Assembly: GCA_946539475.1 (NCBI GenBank)
Contig: CAMNHM010000048.1
Location: 1-17,584, forward strand
Reading direction: 5' to 3'
DNA length: 17,584 nucleotides
Source: an uncultured Prevotellaceae bacterium
Lineage (GTDB): Bacteria > Bacteroidota > Bacteroidia > Bacteroidales > Bacteroidaceae
Made by a program: the position numbers and the translations under genes. The notes beneath the pieces are model-generated. The model was given only the letters and a program-made list of their open reading frames with translations, was not told the origin of the DNA and made no database searches. This document shows positions 9,801-14,236 of this stretch, in pieces. Numbering within the stretch: position 1 is the stretch's first letter; the number at the start of each line of letters is the position of its first letter.

Positions 9801-10452
9801 TGGTCTGATAGTCCGTCAGGACGACAGAAGGCTGATGGGAGCTGTCCCATAATGTGGGCACTGTGAAAGAATAGGTCTTGTCGACGTCTTTGTCTGCTGC
9901 GTCCTTTTCATTCCGCCACGTTCCCTTTATCCTGACACTATGTGTGGAGCCCGACTCCATGCTGCTGATATACACGCGCATGTAGCAGGAGAGTATCGTT
10001 TTGTTGGTTTGCTTAACCTTTTCGAAAGGGTCGCGAAAGCGCACACGGTAGCTGATGCCGTCCTTGCTCGTGTTGTACGGGTCACCCCACCAGTCATCAA
10101 ACTGGTCATCGATCTGGTCGGCGAGCTGGGCGTTGCCGTAACGCTTGCCGCTAAGGGCGAACTGTCCAATCTCGTCGGCATTGCACACCTTGACGCCATC
10201 GACCCATATTTCAGGTGCAGAGGCCCAGAAGCTGTTCTCGTACAACTGCCAGTCGTAGTAGATCATCTCCATTTCGAAGTAGGGTGTGAGACTGCCGCTG
10301 CTGAAGGCCGGTTTGCCCACGATTTTGGTGTATCTCGAATCGTCAAACTCCGTGGTAGCCCACGCCGGGCTGCTGCCTGCGACGAGGCATAGTAGAAGCA
10401 GTGGCAGCTCCCGCCACCACGGCTTCGAGTAGTAAGTGCTCTGTTTCATCAT
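808..10452 (-). CDS. Giant (3214 aa) secreted modular protein with LamG, FnIII/Ig-like domains and C-terminal sorting-like tail
   Basis: A signal peptide (residues 1-32, cleavage after AWA) leads a multidomain extracellular protein. Approximate order: two fibronectin III-like domains (412-620); the first half of a carboxypeptidase-regulatory-like domain (624-652); a LamG/concanavalin-like jelly roll (655-860) ending in GLAIYYPLDEG; the second half of that domain (893-935); another such domain (958-1025); a long core of unrecognised sequence (about 1030-1990); an FnIII-like region (1994-2100); an Ig-like domain (from 2107) interrupted by two LamG domains (2160-2355 and 2360-2545) and resumed at 2600-2655; a BACON/Ig-like domain (2680-2762); a module shared with the downstream dockerin protein (2763-2870 and again 3068-3162); and two GW(T/N)W repeats (about 2886-3040). 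The tail (3180-3214: YDLQGRRV, then KKGVYLEGGRK) resembles the type IX secretion C-terminal signal seen in Prevotella-like species, which predicts surface export. A second ATG follows immediately at 10449; AAGG sits a few bases upstream of the first. No catalytic residues are recognised, so adhesion or glycan binding is an inference from the folds. Confidence 0.9.
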   Translation of the reverse strand: MMKQSTYYSKPWWRELPLLLLCLVAGSSPAWATTEFDDSRYTKIVGKPAFSSGSLTPYFEMEMIYYDWQLYENSFWASAPEIWVDGVKVCNADEIGQFALSGKRYGNAQLADQIDDQFDDWWGDPYNTSKDGISYRVRFRDPFEKVKQTNKTILSCYMRVYISSMESGSTHSVRIKGTWRNEKDAADKDVDKTYSFTVPTLWDSSHQPSVVLTDYQTIKATGNLNKNLGATKLGFLKDSDGKQPTGNSAYFSRAFVNPASLEGLKTKDKGATSYNDLTGTHRRSDAKQYDGSATSIEYSAQIDDNGFSTHFYKWYDVDVAGCAKGKNFEVTDYPWSKKMHLEWKVEEADRFTNGTWTIKRDGSELASQLSYNTRVYDDPNPEWDTNHYYELYFVPEGTTTNYASLKVEAYKKLTRNWNITKFNAAIDDDDSQITLTWEHDGIVDAKSSNTYTLTLWRAFVNDQDNWTKVTDISINSSDVTSGSHNEDTRTLQSNRGYIYKLTISVLDLNYEVLSNAVTVGGSKIKSFTASRGNYSNVVKLQWTVKQVGSEDTEFVLARRPLGSSSESDWRDIYTTQGKSTTYSYEDVTAPSGSYQEYRVAVMGLDDKGDPEIKHSGTTDGFTFSSGIVSGRITYGTGTAVEGVKVTLKPQSAAGDMTSSMHSLRFSGNRSAGLFYQTESAEIRRLFDGDFTLQMYLKPDFEEMSEDNTRYAAFDSNDIFGLYLRTDATNRRFEIEPWMQGFKSSDIYIPAGEWSHVTVVHSQAKDSLKVVVHTADTIMTQSISAQLEWTDEAKKTASIVFANSAVENTASNYRGYLDEVRFFNKALTDKEIERNYNHPLAGNEDGLAIYYPLDEGLETQTIAYDFSKTDGMPNGRHATTLESTAQGTDVIPSESQLSLMAYTDVQGNYTVRGVPFKGDGTAYTIVPQLGVHEFSPAYLSRFVSASSLIHSGVDFSDISSFPVSGTVYYAGTTYPVEGVNFAVDGVACAKDGKMIESDADGNFTISVPIGKHYITASMNGHVFVNEGRYPADPDNTGEPKELFNKPISGLEFRDTTLVNFTGRIVGGDIEGNHPVGFGLSKNNIGVTQMVLTPVNETPYMNAIKVYNEEHTAFWYEANTEQVSIPSATELIAGTSWRGEGLDKYNKYFIQTDPETGEFSAMLPPLMYKVSDMKVVKTGLEVGPSTTIDLTNPLLELSDTLWLSGEDYRLYPYIVKLNQVYHSEPTFTVKQDDRSDGGFGIKTYKYKDALGESLLTNTYTPESHSYKYGHPLFVENDPYVFFIEGYEQYENPDKADDDDEKASRVPLKDVVVTIENALSSDQTIFIVTGDVTFDDGTTAKAQAGEVYDLKSNQLVLDTLGQAFYLWHAGMPNVSGDHTRTISMSYDINDRQYLWDGSGMTGIIIGDLPTGNNFVTSGPDEMLMILRDPPGTGSSAEWSTGTVTSRVKLENNTWSDSSNGGVTLKAGMKKSMMTGVVAGVPGNGNVTCTSVSWESKHDIMLHATVENSGETGETIENTVSVTQGYTTSDTPDYVGAYGDVFIGQGTNLIFGNARRVGFQRKGDDFDIGVKDVISTGLDFGTTFAYTQGYIEDYLLPNLQKVRNSKLQTVTLDSINAFEHRNGVGMHDLGKTVGNLYFTTLAPDDENFGKDGTYTVIVPRIAKTVPDSVSTDEQLFEWCVKEQQCSTDSIRWLNCQIKNWKKNLEFNEMEKVRAFQNRENKDSVTVENYSFNGGASLNYSIQTDSTHHSTWEWSVSAGVLLGYHHGHECEGTGVDVDVEVTVNGGRHESGDSIHGYTTTYGYTLAEEGIDALSVDVYRYGAFSPIFRTRGGQTSNPHEGEVRTTYFEEGGAHPIIMEGTMQIEVPQIDVDVNTVSDIPTGSAANYTLRLGNASEIGADVTYMLFMLDETNPDGAQLTMDGKVLTEGRLIKVPGSQTLTKALQLRQTDASVLDYEGTHDDKSPLYGKGVGIVFASESQPEEIADTIFIKAYFTPSSSPVTLALSNTTINTQTGTDLTLTFSGFDRNYHNLKAFRLQYKKQGATDWTLLKEYVLDPLAVTQNNELLPKTGASVSHLEDMTSFSDGNYVFRVVSVATYGTDEVYRYSEEIALVKDTMKPRPLGQPEPTDGVLDIGDILSVTFSEPILYGSMSKANNFTVTGVLNGYDVAHSTALAMENTEATAQTEASITLSGKDFSIDTWVNVDGEGTIVSHGTASNKLTVGTDADGHLVVGIAGNTYTSTKTLPQKEWVFLTMNYTASASLLSACVATYDGEEKLFDNEPVTAYEGSGPLTVGKQMTGAIHELLLWDEAHDMTTALANRSKTKNPSTRHLIGYWKMNEGEGTTIRDYARNRHMKMNAETWHLENINKAVSLDGQSHLSFQTALSPYSIDDDYAIEFWMRGDRQTGEAQLIQAGEVSLWLDVDGQLMLTSSPTAALGSFTSSTTQILKLTDNAWHHVALNVLRQGAAAVYVDGERKLTTNAANVGHIAADSIVVGARRSPYAEGCFYSYDRYFKGQVDELRVWDATLNASQLASNRKVRLTGKEDGLVFYYPFETKQLDSSNQIVTIGTPKELTGNGSDATLSSQISSASQLVTFTDEAPAMREKPVETNVSFTYVASDTKVVIEIDEEPATIEGCTLNFTVRSVRDANGNPSVPATWSAFVNQKELIWQDDALSTVCSVANATNRTIAATIVNKGGKQQMWTLSGMPAWLQASSEYGSTNPRSETTVTFTVDPSAPIGKHEETVYLTGTDGIDVPLTIRVTVRGEEPDWAVNVSDFENSMSLIGTLEILGVPSEDSDDIVAAFIDDECRGVACPEYDADYDSYIIIMSIYGNGNDGGKEVTFKAYDASAGETYAVVKVEDHISYLPYGLAGDFDQPLLLSAINVQEQMLAMGKGWTWASLYVEPDDMSVSAIFDPVKEAVDLVKNQRNFIAYSDDTWIGRQFSLDNQTMCQVKMNKPGNVSLVGKKVNPQEKPITVSTGWNWVAYNGSQTMSITDAFADMEPRDGDFVKGQTSFATYKNGKWKGTLTTLVPGQGYMIQSTTARTFRYPKATVAAHARMLSGYEQQPEHFTPVDYRCYADNMTVIARVQLQGLPAAGVEVGVFAGNECRAAGISDDEGLVYLTIPGEGQTLLTFRMVDNGFVADCDATLEYSSNAVVGTIDEPLILNAVMTGISNVNAGTEGGELYDLQGRRVYRQAEGVQRPTLKKGVYLEGGRKKVKK

Positions 10453-10513
10453 CGTACCTTATTATTCTTGATTCTTTATTCCAGCTGTGGCGAAACTCTG
10501 TTGATTATGCATG

Positions 10514-10521
10514 CAAAGTTA
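10514..10521 (-). promoter_or_regulatory. Putative -7 box (TAnnTTTG) for the giant gene
   Basis: The minus strand reads TAACTTTG, matching the Bacteroidetes sigma-ABfr -7 consensus TAnnTTTG. It lies about 60 bp upstream of the giant gene's start codon, predicting a 5' leader of roughly 50-55 nt. No convincing TTTG is seen at the -33 spacing, so this promoter may be weak or activator dependent. A regulator gene lies directly upstream. Confidence 0.55.
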
Positions 10522-10552
10522 GCCTTTTTCTTGATGACAGCCCTATAAAGCC

Positions 10553-10588
10553 ATGCGTACATTTGGGCACGCGCCCAAATGTACGCAT
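10553..10588. repeat. Perfect 16-bp-arm palindrome upstream of the giant gene
   Basis: Arms 10553-10568 and 10573-10588 are exact reverse complements (ATGCGTACATTTGGGC against GCCCAAATGTACGCAT) around a 4-nt loop. The palindrome lies between the stop of the TPR/AraC regulator and the predicted promoter of the giant gene. No T-tract follows it on either strand, so it is not a classical intrinsic terminator. It could be an operator, a transcript-end hairpin for the regulator, or a small dispersed element. Confidence 0.85.
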
Positions 10589-10606
10589 AGAAACGGTCGG
10601 AAGGGA

Positions 10607-10629
10607 TGGGCGGACGCCCAAATATATGC
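10607..10629. repeat. Degenerate half-copy of the neighbouring palindrome
   Basis: Positions 10615-10629 (CGCCCAAATATATGC) match the right arm of the palindrome, extended by one base into its loop (10572-10586), at 13 of 15 bases. Upstream, TGGGC at 10607-10611 pairs with GCCCA at 10616-10620 to form a small hairpin. It lies 25 bp past the stop codon of the regulator gene. Two related copies in one 200-bp gap suggest a repeated binding site or a decayed element. Confidence 0.6.
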
Positions 10630-10654
10630 TTACGAAGCGCAATATGATCGGCCT

Positions 10655-12472
10655 TTATCTGCTCTGCCGGTACTCGATGGGTGTGATGCCATAGCGTTTC
10701 TTGAACTGCAGGCGGAAGTTCTGCGGCGTGAAACCTACTTCGGCTGCGATGTCAGCGATGCTCTTTTCGGGCTTGTCGCGCAGCAGTTCGTATGCCACGT
10801 CTATGCGTACCTTATTGATATAAGCGGGCAGCGAGAGACCCTCGGCGTAGGTGTTGAGCAGCTGGTTCAGCACGTGGCGGTCGATGCCGAGGCGCTGGCA
10901 TACGGTATCGCGGTCGAGGGTGCCATCGCGGTAGAGCTGCTCATTGTGGATCATCGCGTATAGTTTAGCGTACAGAGCATATAGTTTAGAGTTTGCTGCC
11001 GCATTTTCAAGTGTAGAGTCTAGAGTGGAGAGTGTAGAGTTTGCTGCCGCAGCCTCATCATCAGGAGGTATAGCGGTAGCATACTCTCCGTTCTCTACTC
11101 TACACTCTACACCACTATCGTGCATCTCGTCAATCATCCTCACCAATGCGCGGTTCTTATTCATGGTCTCACGGCGTTTGTAGAAGAAATAGACGGCAAA
11201 GCCGACGGCCAGCAGCAGGAAGATGACGGTTGCGAAGGTGGCCCTACGCAGCAGCCGGGCATCGACCTCTGCTTTTTGGCGGGCCAATTTTTCTTCCTGC
11301 AGGTGATAGACCGTAGCCAATTCGTTCAGTTGTTCGCTCTGAAGACGGTTGTCAAGGCTGTCGCGAACGACTATCACCCTTTGCAGATAGTGAAGCGCTT
11401 CGGCATGGCGCCCCTGAATCTCGCTGGCCTCGCTGCGCTGCATCAAGCAGATGATGTAGTTGGGGTTGATGGTATCGTGGTAGGTGGCTTCCATGCGGTC
11501 CATAGCCTGGTAGAAGCGTTTGAAATCGCCCATGTAGTGGTAGGCACTACTCATCATCTTGTCGCAGTCAACGCTCTTGCTCCAACGGGTGCGCTGTATC
11601 TCGGCGTCGGCCTCGCGGGCCTTCCTCATCAGTGTCGAGCGGAGTTCGGGAAGTGAAGAATTACCTGCATCGAATGCTTGACGGGCATAGGAAACGGCCA
11701 TGAATGCGAGAATCTGCCCACGGGCCATGTCCACGTACTCAGCCACGTCGAAACCTTGGTTGATGTCGCTGAATCGCTCTGGATGCTGTCCCAGCTCGTC
11801 GATACGCTGGAGCACCGCTTCGCAGACGGGGAGCATTTCTGGCAGTCGATCGTTGTCGAGCAGAATGTGAAGTAGTCGTTTGGCAGTGCTGTGATAGGCG
11901 CTGACTCCCTTGAAGGACTCTATTGTGCGCATTTCGCCGACGACGATGCGCAGGCGCTCAATGCCTTCGTCACTCTTTCCTGTCCGTGCCATAGCGTATG
12001 CCACGAAGCCTTCCATCGAACCCACCTCGTCGGGCATGTCCAGCTCATGTGCAAGCCGAGAAGCTTCGGTGGCATAGTTGATGAGGGCTGCGTAGTTGCC
12101 TGAAGTCATTTCGATACTGGTCAGCAGCAGGTAGATACGTTCCAATAAGAGCGAATCTCTTATCTCATCTCTTTTCTCTATTAAGTCAAGGCAGAGCTGT
12201 CGGGCCAGCATATAGTTACCCAATCCACCATAATAAGTTACAGCTTTCAGATACTCACCGCGTATCGGTTTGATGTTGCCCACGATGACGGCCGAGTCGA
12301 TCACCCGGAGTGCCCGCTCGGGCTCGATCCGGTGGATGTTCATGGCCTTTGCCTCAGTATAGATGGTGTCGGCACGGTCGCTGGCGACGGGGGCAACACC
12401 ATCATGACTTGTGCAGGAAAAGGCCAGCAGCAGGGTTGCGGACAGCAGGGCGAAATACATTTTCTGTTTCAT
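10655..12472 (-). CDS. Membrane-spanning TPR/AraC-type transcriptional regulator
   Basis: I place the start at 12472 (605 aa, MKQKMYF...), because a frame-open extension to 12598 would run upstream of a good promoter at 12541-12571. An ATG at 12478 is also possible. Residues 1-20 look like a lipoprotein-type signal ending LLLAFSC. Residues about 30-405 are helical and fit tetratricopeptide-like repeats facing the periplasm. A transmembrane helix lies at about 411-430 (VIFLLLAVGFAVYFFY), followed by basic residues. The cytoplasmic C terminus (about 515-605) is an AraC-family DNA-binding domain. Its first helix-turn-helix is near 522-541 (VCQRLGIDRHVLNQLL) and its second near 569-590 (SIADIAAEVGFTPQNF). 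The TPR-TM-AraC layout is common in Bacteroidetes and is thought to pass an envelope signal straight to DNA. The linker (about 450-512) contains an in-frame repeat element rich in Ser, Thr, Leu and Ala. It lies upstream of the giant secreted gene in the same direction, which makes that gene its likely target by inference. Confidence 0.88.
   Translation of the reverse strand: MKQKMYFALLSATLLLAFSCTSHDGVAPVASDRADTIYTEAKAMNIHRIEPERALRVIDSAVIVGNIKPIRGEYLKAVTYYGGLGNYMLARQLCLDLIEKRDEIRDSLLLERIYLLLTSIEMTSGNYAALINYATEASRLAHELDMPDEVGSMEGFVAYAMARTGKSDEGIERLRIVVGEMRTIESFKGVSAYHSTAKRLLHILLDNDRLPEMLPVCEAVLQRIDELGQHPERFSDINQGFDVAEYVDMARGQILAFMAVSYARQAFDAGNSSLPELRSTLMRKAREADAEIQRTRWSKSVDCDKMMSSAYHYMGDFKRFYQAMDRMEATYHDTINPNYIICLMQRSEASEIQGRHAEALHYLQRVIVVRDSLDNRLQSEQLNELATVYHLQEEKLARQKAEVDARLLRRATFATVIFLLLAVGFAVYFFYKRRETMNKNRALVRMIDEMHDSGVECRVENGEYATAIPPDDEAAAANSTLSTLDSTLENAAANSKLYALYAKLYAMIHNEQLYRDGTLDRDTVCQRLGIDRHVLNQLLNTYAEGLSLPAYINKVRIDVAYELLRDKPEKSIADIAAEVGFTPQNFRLQFKKRYGITPIEYRQSR
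10987..11112. repeat. Repeat element inside the regulator gene (direct and inverted repeats)
   Basis: A 17-bp direct repeat (TAGAGTTTGCTGCCGCA) occurs at 10987-11003 and 11035-11051. Its period is 48 bp, exactly 16 codons. Two 30-bp arms, 11011-11040 and 11083-11112, are inverted repeats matching at 25 of 30 positions by hand. They are built from GTGTAGAG/GGAGAG-like units. The element encodes the linker between the membrane helix and the HTH domain, including AAANS twice, and keeps the frame open. A second low-complexity run (TATAGTTTAG-like) flanks it at about 10968-10990. It looks like an inserted or expanded dispersed repeat. Confidence 0.7.
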
Positions 12473-12540
12473 TGGCATGGCAGCAAGGAGCACTTTCTTC
12501 TGTCGGCAGCCGGGCACGGCCTTAGCATCTCTTGCGTTTG

Positions 12541-12571
12541 CAAAGGTAGGGAAAAAAGATGATACTGCAAA
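12541..12571 (-). promoter_or_regulatory. Bacteroidetes-type promoter of the TPR/AraC regulator
   Basis: The minus strand has TTTG at 12571-12568, a 19-bp spacer, then TACCTTTG at 12548-12541. This matches the Bacteroidetes consensus TTTG-N19..21-TAnnTTTG. Transcription would begin near 12534, leaving about 55-60 nt before the chosen start codon. This site argues against the upstream ATG at 12598 as the translation start. Confidence 0.72.
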
Positions 12572-12602
12572 AAAAATCCTGCTTTTTTCACATATCACAT
12601 AG

Positions 12603-12803
12603 CTACTCCGAAAAAAAATGACGAATTTCGCAAAAACACCTCCCTTCCTCCCTCAATCGCTCAAATCGCCTTTGTATAAAGGGGGGTTCGGAAGGGAGGT
12701 GTTCCGAAACACCTCCCTTCGCAAATCGCCCGTCTGCAAAGGCATTTCCAGCGATTGAGGGAGGAGGGGAGGTCTTTTTGCGAAATTCATTGTTTTTGAG
12801 TAG
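12603..12803. repeat. 201-bp nested inverted repeat (MITE-like)
   Basis: The outer arms, about 12603-12660 and 12751-12803, are imperfect reverse complements over more than 50 bp. They share CTACTC termini, AATTTCGCAAAAA and CCTCCCTCAATCGC. Inside, GCCTTTG (12669-12675) faces CAAAGGC (12737-12743). At the centre, 12691-12703 and 12708-12720 form a perfect 13-bp hairpin (GAAGGGAGGTGTT) with a 4-nt loop. The open frame across it is a by-product of the repeat. No target-site duplication is evident and no transposase is nearby. It abuts the regulator's promoter. Confidence 0.8.
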
Positions 12804-12810
12804 GCGTTTC

Positions 12811-12951
12811 AACAGCAAGGGGGCTGCACCCTTGTCTCAGCGAATTGACATCAAATGAAAGGTGGAAGAACAGCAAGGAGGCTTGCCCCCTTGTCTCAGC
12901 GAATTGACATCAAATGAAAGGCTAATTAGACAAGGGGGCAAGCCCCCTTGC
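12811..12951. repeat. 58-bp-period tandem hairpin repeat, with third copy of the hairpin core inverted
   Basis: Two near-identical units begin at 12811 and 12869. Both contain AGCAAGG, then CCCTTGTCTCAGCGAATTG and CATCAAATGAAAGG. A third copy of only the hairpin core (12928-12951) is in reverse orientation and includes the palindrome CAAGGGGGCAAGCCCCCTTG at 12931-12950. Each unit can form a GC-rich hairpin. No coding potential is seen. From 12952 to 13027 I see nothing recognisable. Confidence 0.8.
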
Positions 12952-13027
12952 TATGGTATCGCGTAATCATGCCGGAGAGGATGTTTGTGCCCAACGGAGG
13001 CCTCGCTAGTATGGTTCGCTCGATATT

Positions 13028-13137
13028 AGCAGCCCCTTCCAACGGCACTAGAAGCTCCTTCCAACGGCACTAGCAGCCCCTTCCAACGGCACTAGAAGCC
13101 CTTTCCAACGGCATTAGCGCCCCCTCCCAACTGCTCC
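13028..13137. repeat. 22-bp tandem repeat overlapping the phosphatase stop codon
   Basis: Four head-to-tail copies of AGMAGCYCCTTCCAACGGCACT start at 13028, 13050, 13072 and 13094. A decayed fifth copy is at about 13116-13137. The last two copies lie wholly or partly inside the phosphatase coding region, and the stop codon falls at the junction of copies three and four. There are no spacers, so this is not a CRISPR array. The unit length is not a multiple of three, so copy-number changes inside the gene would shift its frame. Confidence 0.88.
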
Positions 13138-13571
13138 AGCAGGCACTGGCAGCCAAGGAGGACGTCCTGCCAGGTGGCTTCGAAATCGCCAGTGTACCAA
13201 GGGTCGGCGACCTCGCCCAGGCGTGGTGTGAAGTCCATCAGCAGGCGGATTTTTCCTTCTGGGTCGCCTCCGCTGATGCGCGTCATGTTGCGGATGTTCC
13301 ACTGGTCCATTCCTATGAGCAGGTCGAAGCGGGCATAGTCGCTGCGCGTCATCTGGCGGGCTGTCTTCCCACTACAGGCGATGCCGTGCTCGGCGAGCTT
13401 ACGCCTCGCAGGCGGATAGACGCCGTTGCCCAGCTCCTCTGTGGAGGTGGCTGCCGACTCGATGTAGTAGTCGGCTGTGCGCCCTGCCTTGTCGACAAGG
13501 TCTTTCATGACAAACTCTGCCATCGGGCTGCGACAGATGTTTCCGTGACAGACAAAGAGGATTCTTTTCAT
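13092..13571 (-). CDS. Low-molecular-weight protein tyrosine phosphatase
   Basis: This 159-residue protein is the usual length for the family, which hydrolyses phosphotyrosine in the cytoplasm. The CX5R P-loop is at residues 8-14 followed by Ser15 (CHGNICRS); C8 is the nucleophile and R14 binds phosphate. The general acid is D123 in ADPWYTGDF. The start at 13571 gives the standard MKRILFVCHGN N terminus; a frame extension to 13685 adds residues unlike the family and is rejected. The last nine or so residues (ANAVGKGF and neighbours) are encoded by a 22-bp tandem repeat, so the tail is probably not ancestral. Such enzymes often act in capsule or exopolysaccharide regulation with a BY-kinase, but no such genes are in view here. 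Confidence 0.95.
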   Translation of the reverse strand: MKRILFVCHGNICRSPMAEFVMKDLVDKAGRTADYYIESAATSTEELGNGVYPPARRKLAEHGIACSGKTARQMTRSDYARFDLLIGMDQWNIRNMTRISGGDPEGKIRLLMDFTPRLGEVADPWYTGDFEATWQDVLLGCQCLLEQLGGGANAVGKGF

Positions 13572-13783
13572 ATCAATGATTGATTGGTGTCGTAAGCATT
13601 TACCAATATAATAATGTTCGCGCGCGTAAGAGGCGGTAGTCGCCCGTCGGCCACGGAGGAATCGCTCGTCAGCCACCGACATCACCGTCCGTCAGCCATC
13701 GACGATTGCAAGAAGGGCTATCAGCGATTGCAAGACACGCCACGAGGGCCGGGACAGCGACAACCGCCAGTTCAGAGCACGCG
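13572..13783. other. Intergenic stretch with short imperfect direct repeats
   Basis: No gene is supported between the phosphatase start and the ferredoxin 3' hairpin. The stretch contains three imperfect copies of a CGTCAGCCAYCGAC-like motif (about 13637-13705) and two copies of CGATTGCAAG (13702-13735). Open frames on both strands lack family features or plausible starts. A weak TATATTGG on the minus strand near 13605 could be a -7 box for the phosphatase gene, with one mismatch to TAnnTTTG. Confidence 0.4.
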
Positions 13784-13813
13784 AAAGGGACACCCTCGCA
13801 AGGATGCCCCTTT
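13784..13813 (-). terminator. 3' hairpin of the ferredoxin transcript
   Basis: On the minus strand this forms a 13-bp stem around loop UGCG. Two of its pairs are G-U wobbles that would be A-C mismatches on the plus strand. The hairpin is therefore intact only in the leftward transcript. It lies 37 bp past the ferredoxin stop. The stem itself ends in UUU, but no long T-tract follows, so it may terminate weakly or protect the 3' end. Confidence 0.6.
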
Positions 13814-13850
13814 ACTGAGCTTTTTGGTTTATGAAGCCAGTTGGTTCGTG

Positions 13851-14021
13851 TTAGCCTAGGCTGATGGCCTCTGACGGGCAAACACTAGCGCAAGTGCCGC
13901 ACTCAGTGCAAGCGTCAGCGTCGATCACGAACTTGTCTGCGCCCTCGGAGATAGCCTCAACGGGGCACTCACTCTGACATGTACCGCAAGAGATACAGTC
14001 GTCACCAATTACGTATGCCAT
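13851..14021 (-). CDS. 2[4Fe-4S] ferredoxin, 56 aa
   Basis: I translated this by hand as a 56-residue protein beginning MAYVIGDDCISCGTC. It has two CxxCxxCxxxCP cluster motifs: C9, C12, C15 and C19 (CISCGTCQSECP), and C38, C41, C44 and C48 (CTECGTCASVCP). Each set of three cysteines plus the distant fourth binds two [4Fe-4S] clusters in the usual crossed way. It is a small cytoplasmic electron carrier typical of anaerobes, serving for example pyruvate:ferredoxin oxidoreductase or hydrogenase. It is monocistronic, with a promoter-like box at 14073-14080 and a 3' hairpin at 13784-13813. The length is normal for clostridial-type ferredoxins. Confidence 0.97.
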   Translation of the reverse strand: MAYVIGDDCISCGTCQSECPVEAISEGADKFVIDADACTECGTCASVCPSEAISLG

Positions 14022-14072
14022 AATCTTTCTGTTTTGTTGTTTAATGGTTGTTAATACTCAAATTTTGCGATG

Positions 14073-14080
14073 CAAAGGTA
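14073..14080 (-). promoter_or_regulatory. Putative -7 box (TACCTTTG) for the ferredoxin gene
   Basis: TACCTTTG on the minus strand matches TAnnTTTG exactly and lies 52 bp upstream of the ferredoxin start. No clear TTTG is found at the expected -33 position. The leader AACAGAAAGATT precedes the start codon, with no strong Shine-Dalgarno sequence, as is common in this phylum. Confidence 0.62.
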
Positions 14081-14236
14081 AGAACTTTTTCGGAATAATC
14101 ATCATTTTTAGGTAGAATTCTTCTCAATTTATACACTGTCTTAATAGGGGCTCACTCTGGTGGTATGACGCAGCAACGAACTTAAAGTTTAACTGCCGAT
14201 GCAATAAGGAACAAAAAAACGCGTTAATAATATGTG

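Noticed and set aside
12603..12818. A 71-codon open frame on the minus strand
   Set aside because: It lies almost wholly within the 201-bp inverted repeat. The peptide reflects the palindrome and has no independent support.
13028..13137. Possible CRISPR array
   Set aside because: The 22-bp units are directly adjacent with no unique spacers and no cas genes are present.
13669..13881. A 70-codon open frame on the minus strand overlapping the ferredoxin 3' end
   Set aside because: It overlaps the verified ferredoxin stop and its hairpin, and the translation shows no recognisable family features.
14234..14236. GTG as start codon of the PorT-like gene
   Set aside because: The ATG immediately after it gives an equally good signal peptide and is the more usual start; no ribosome site favours the GTG.
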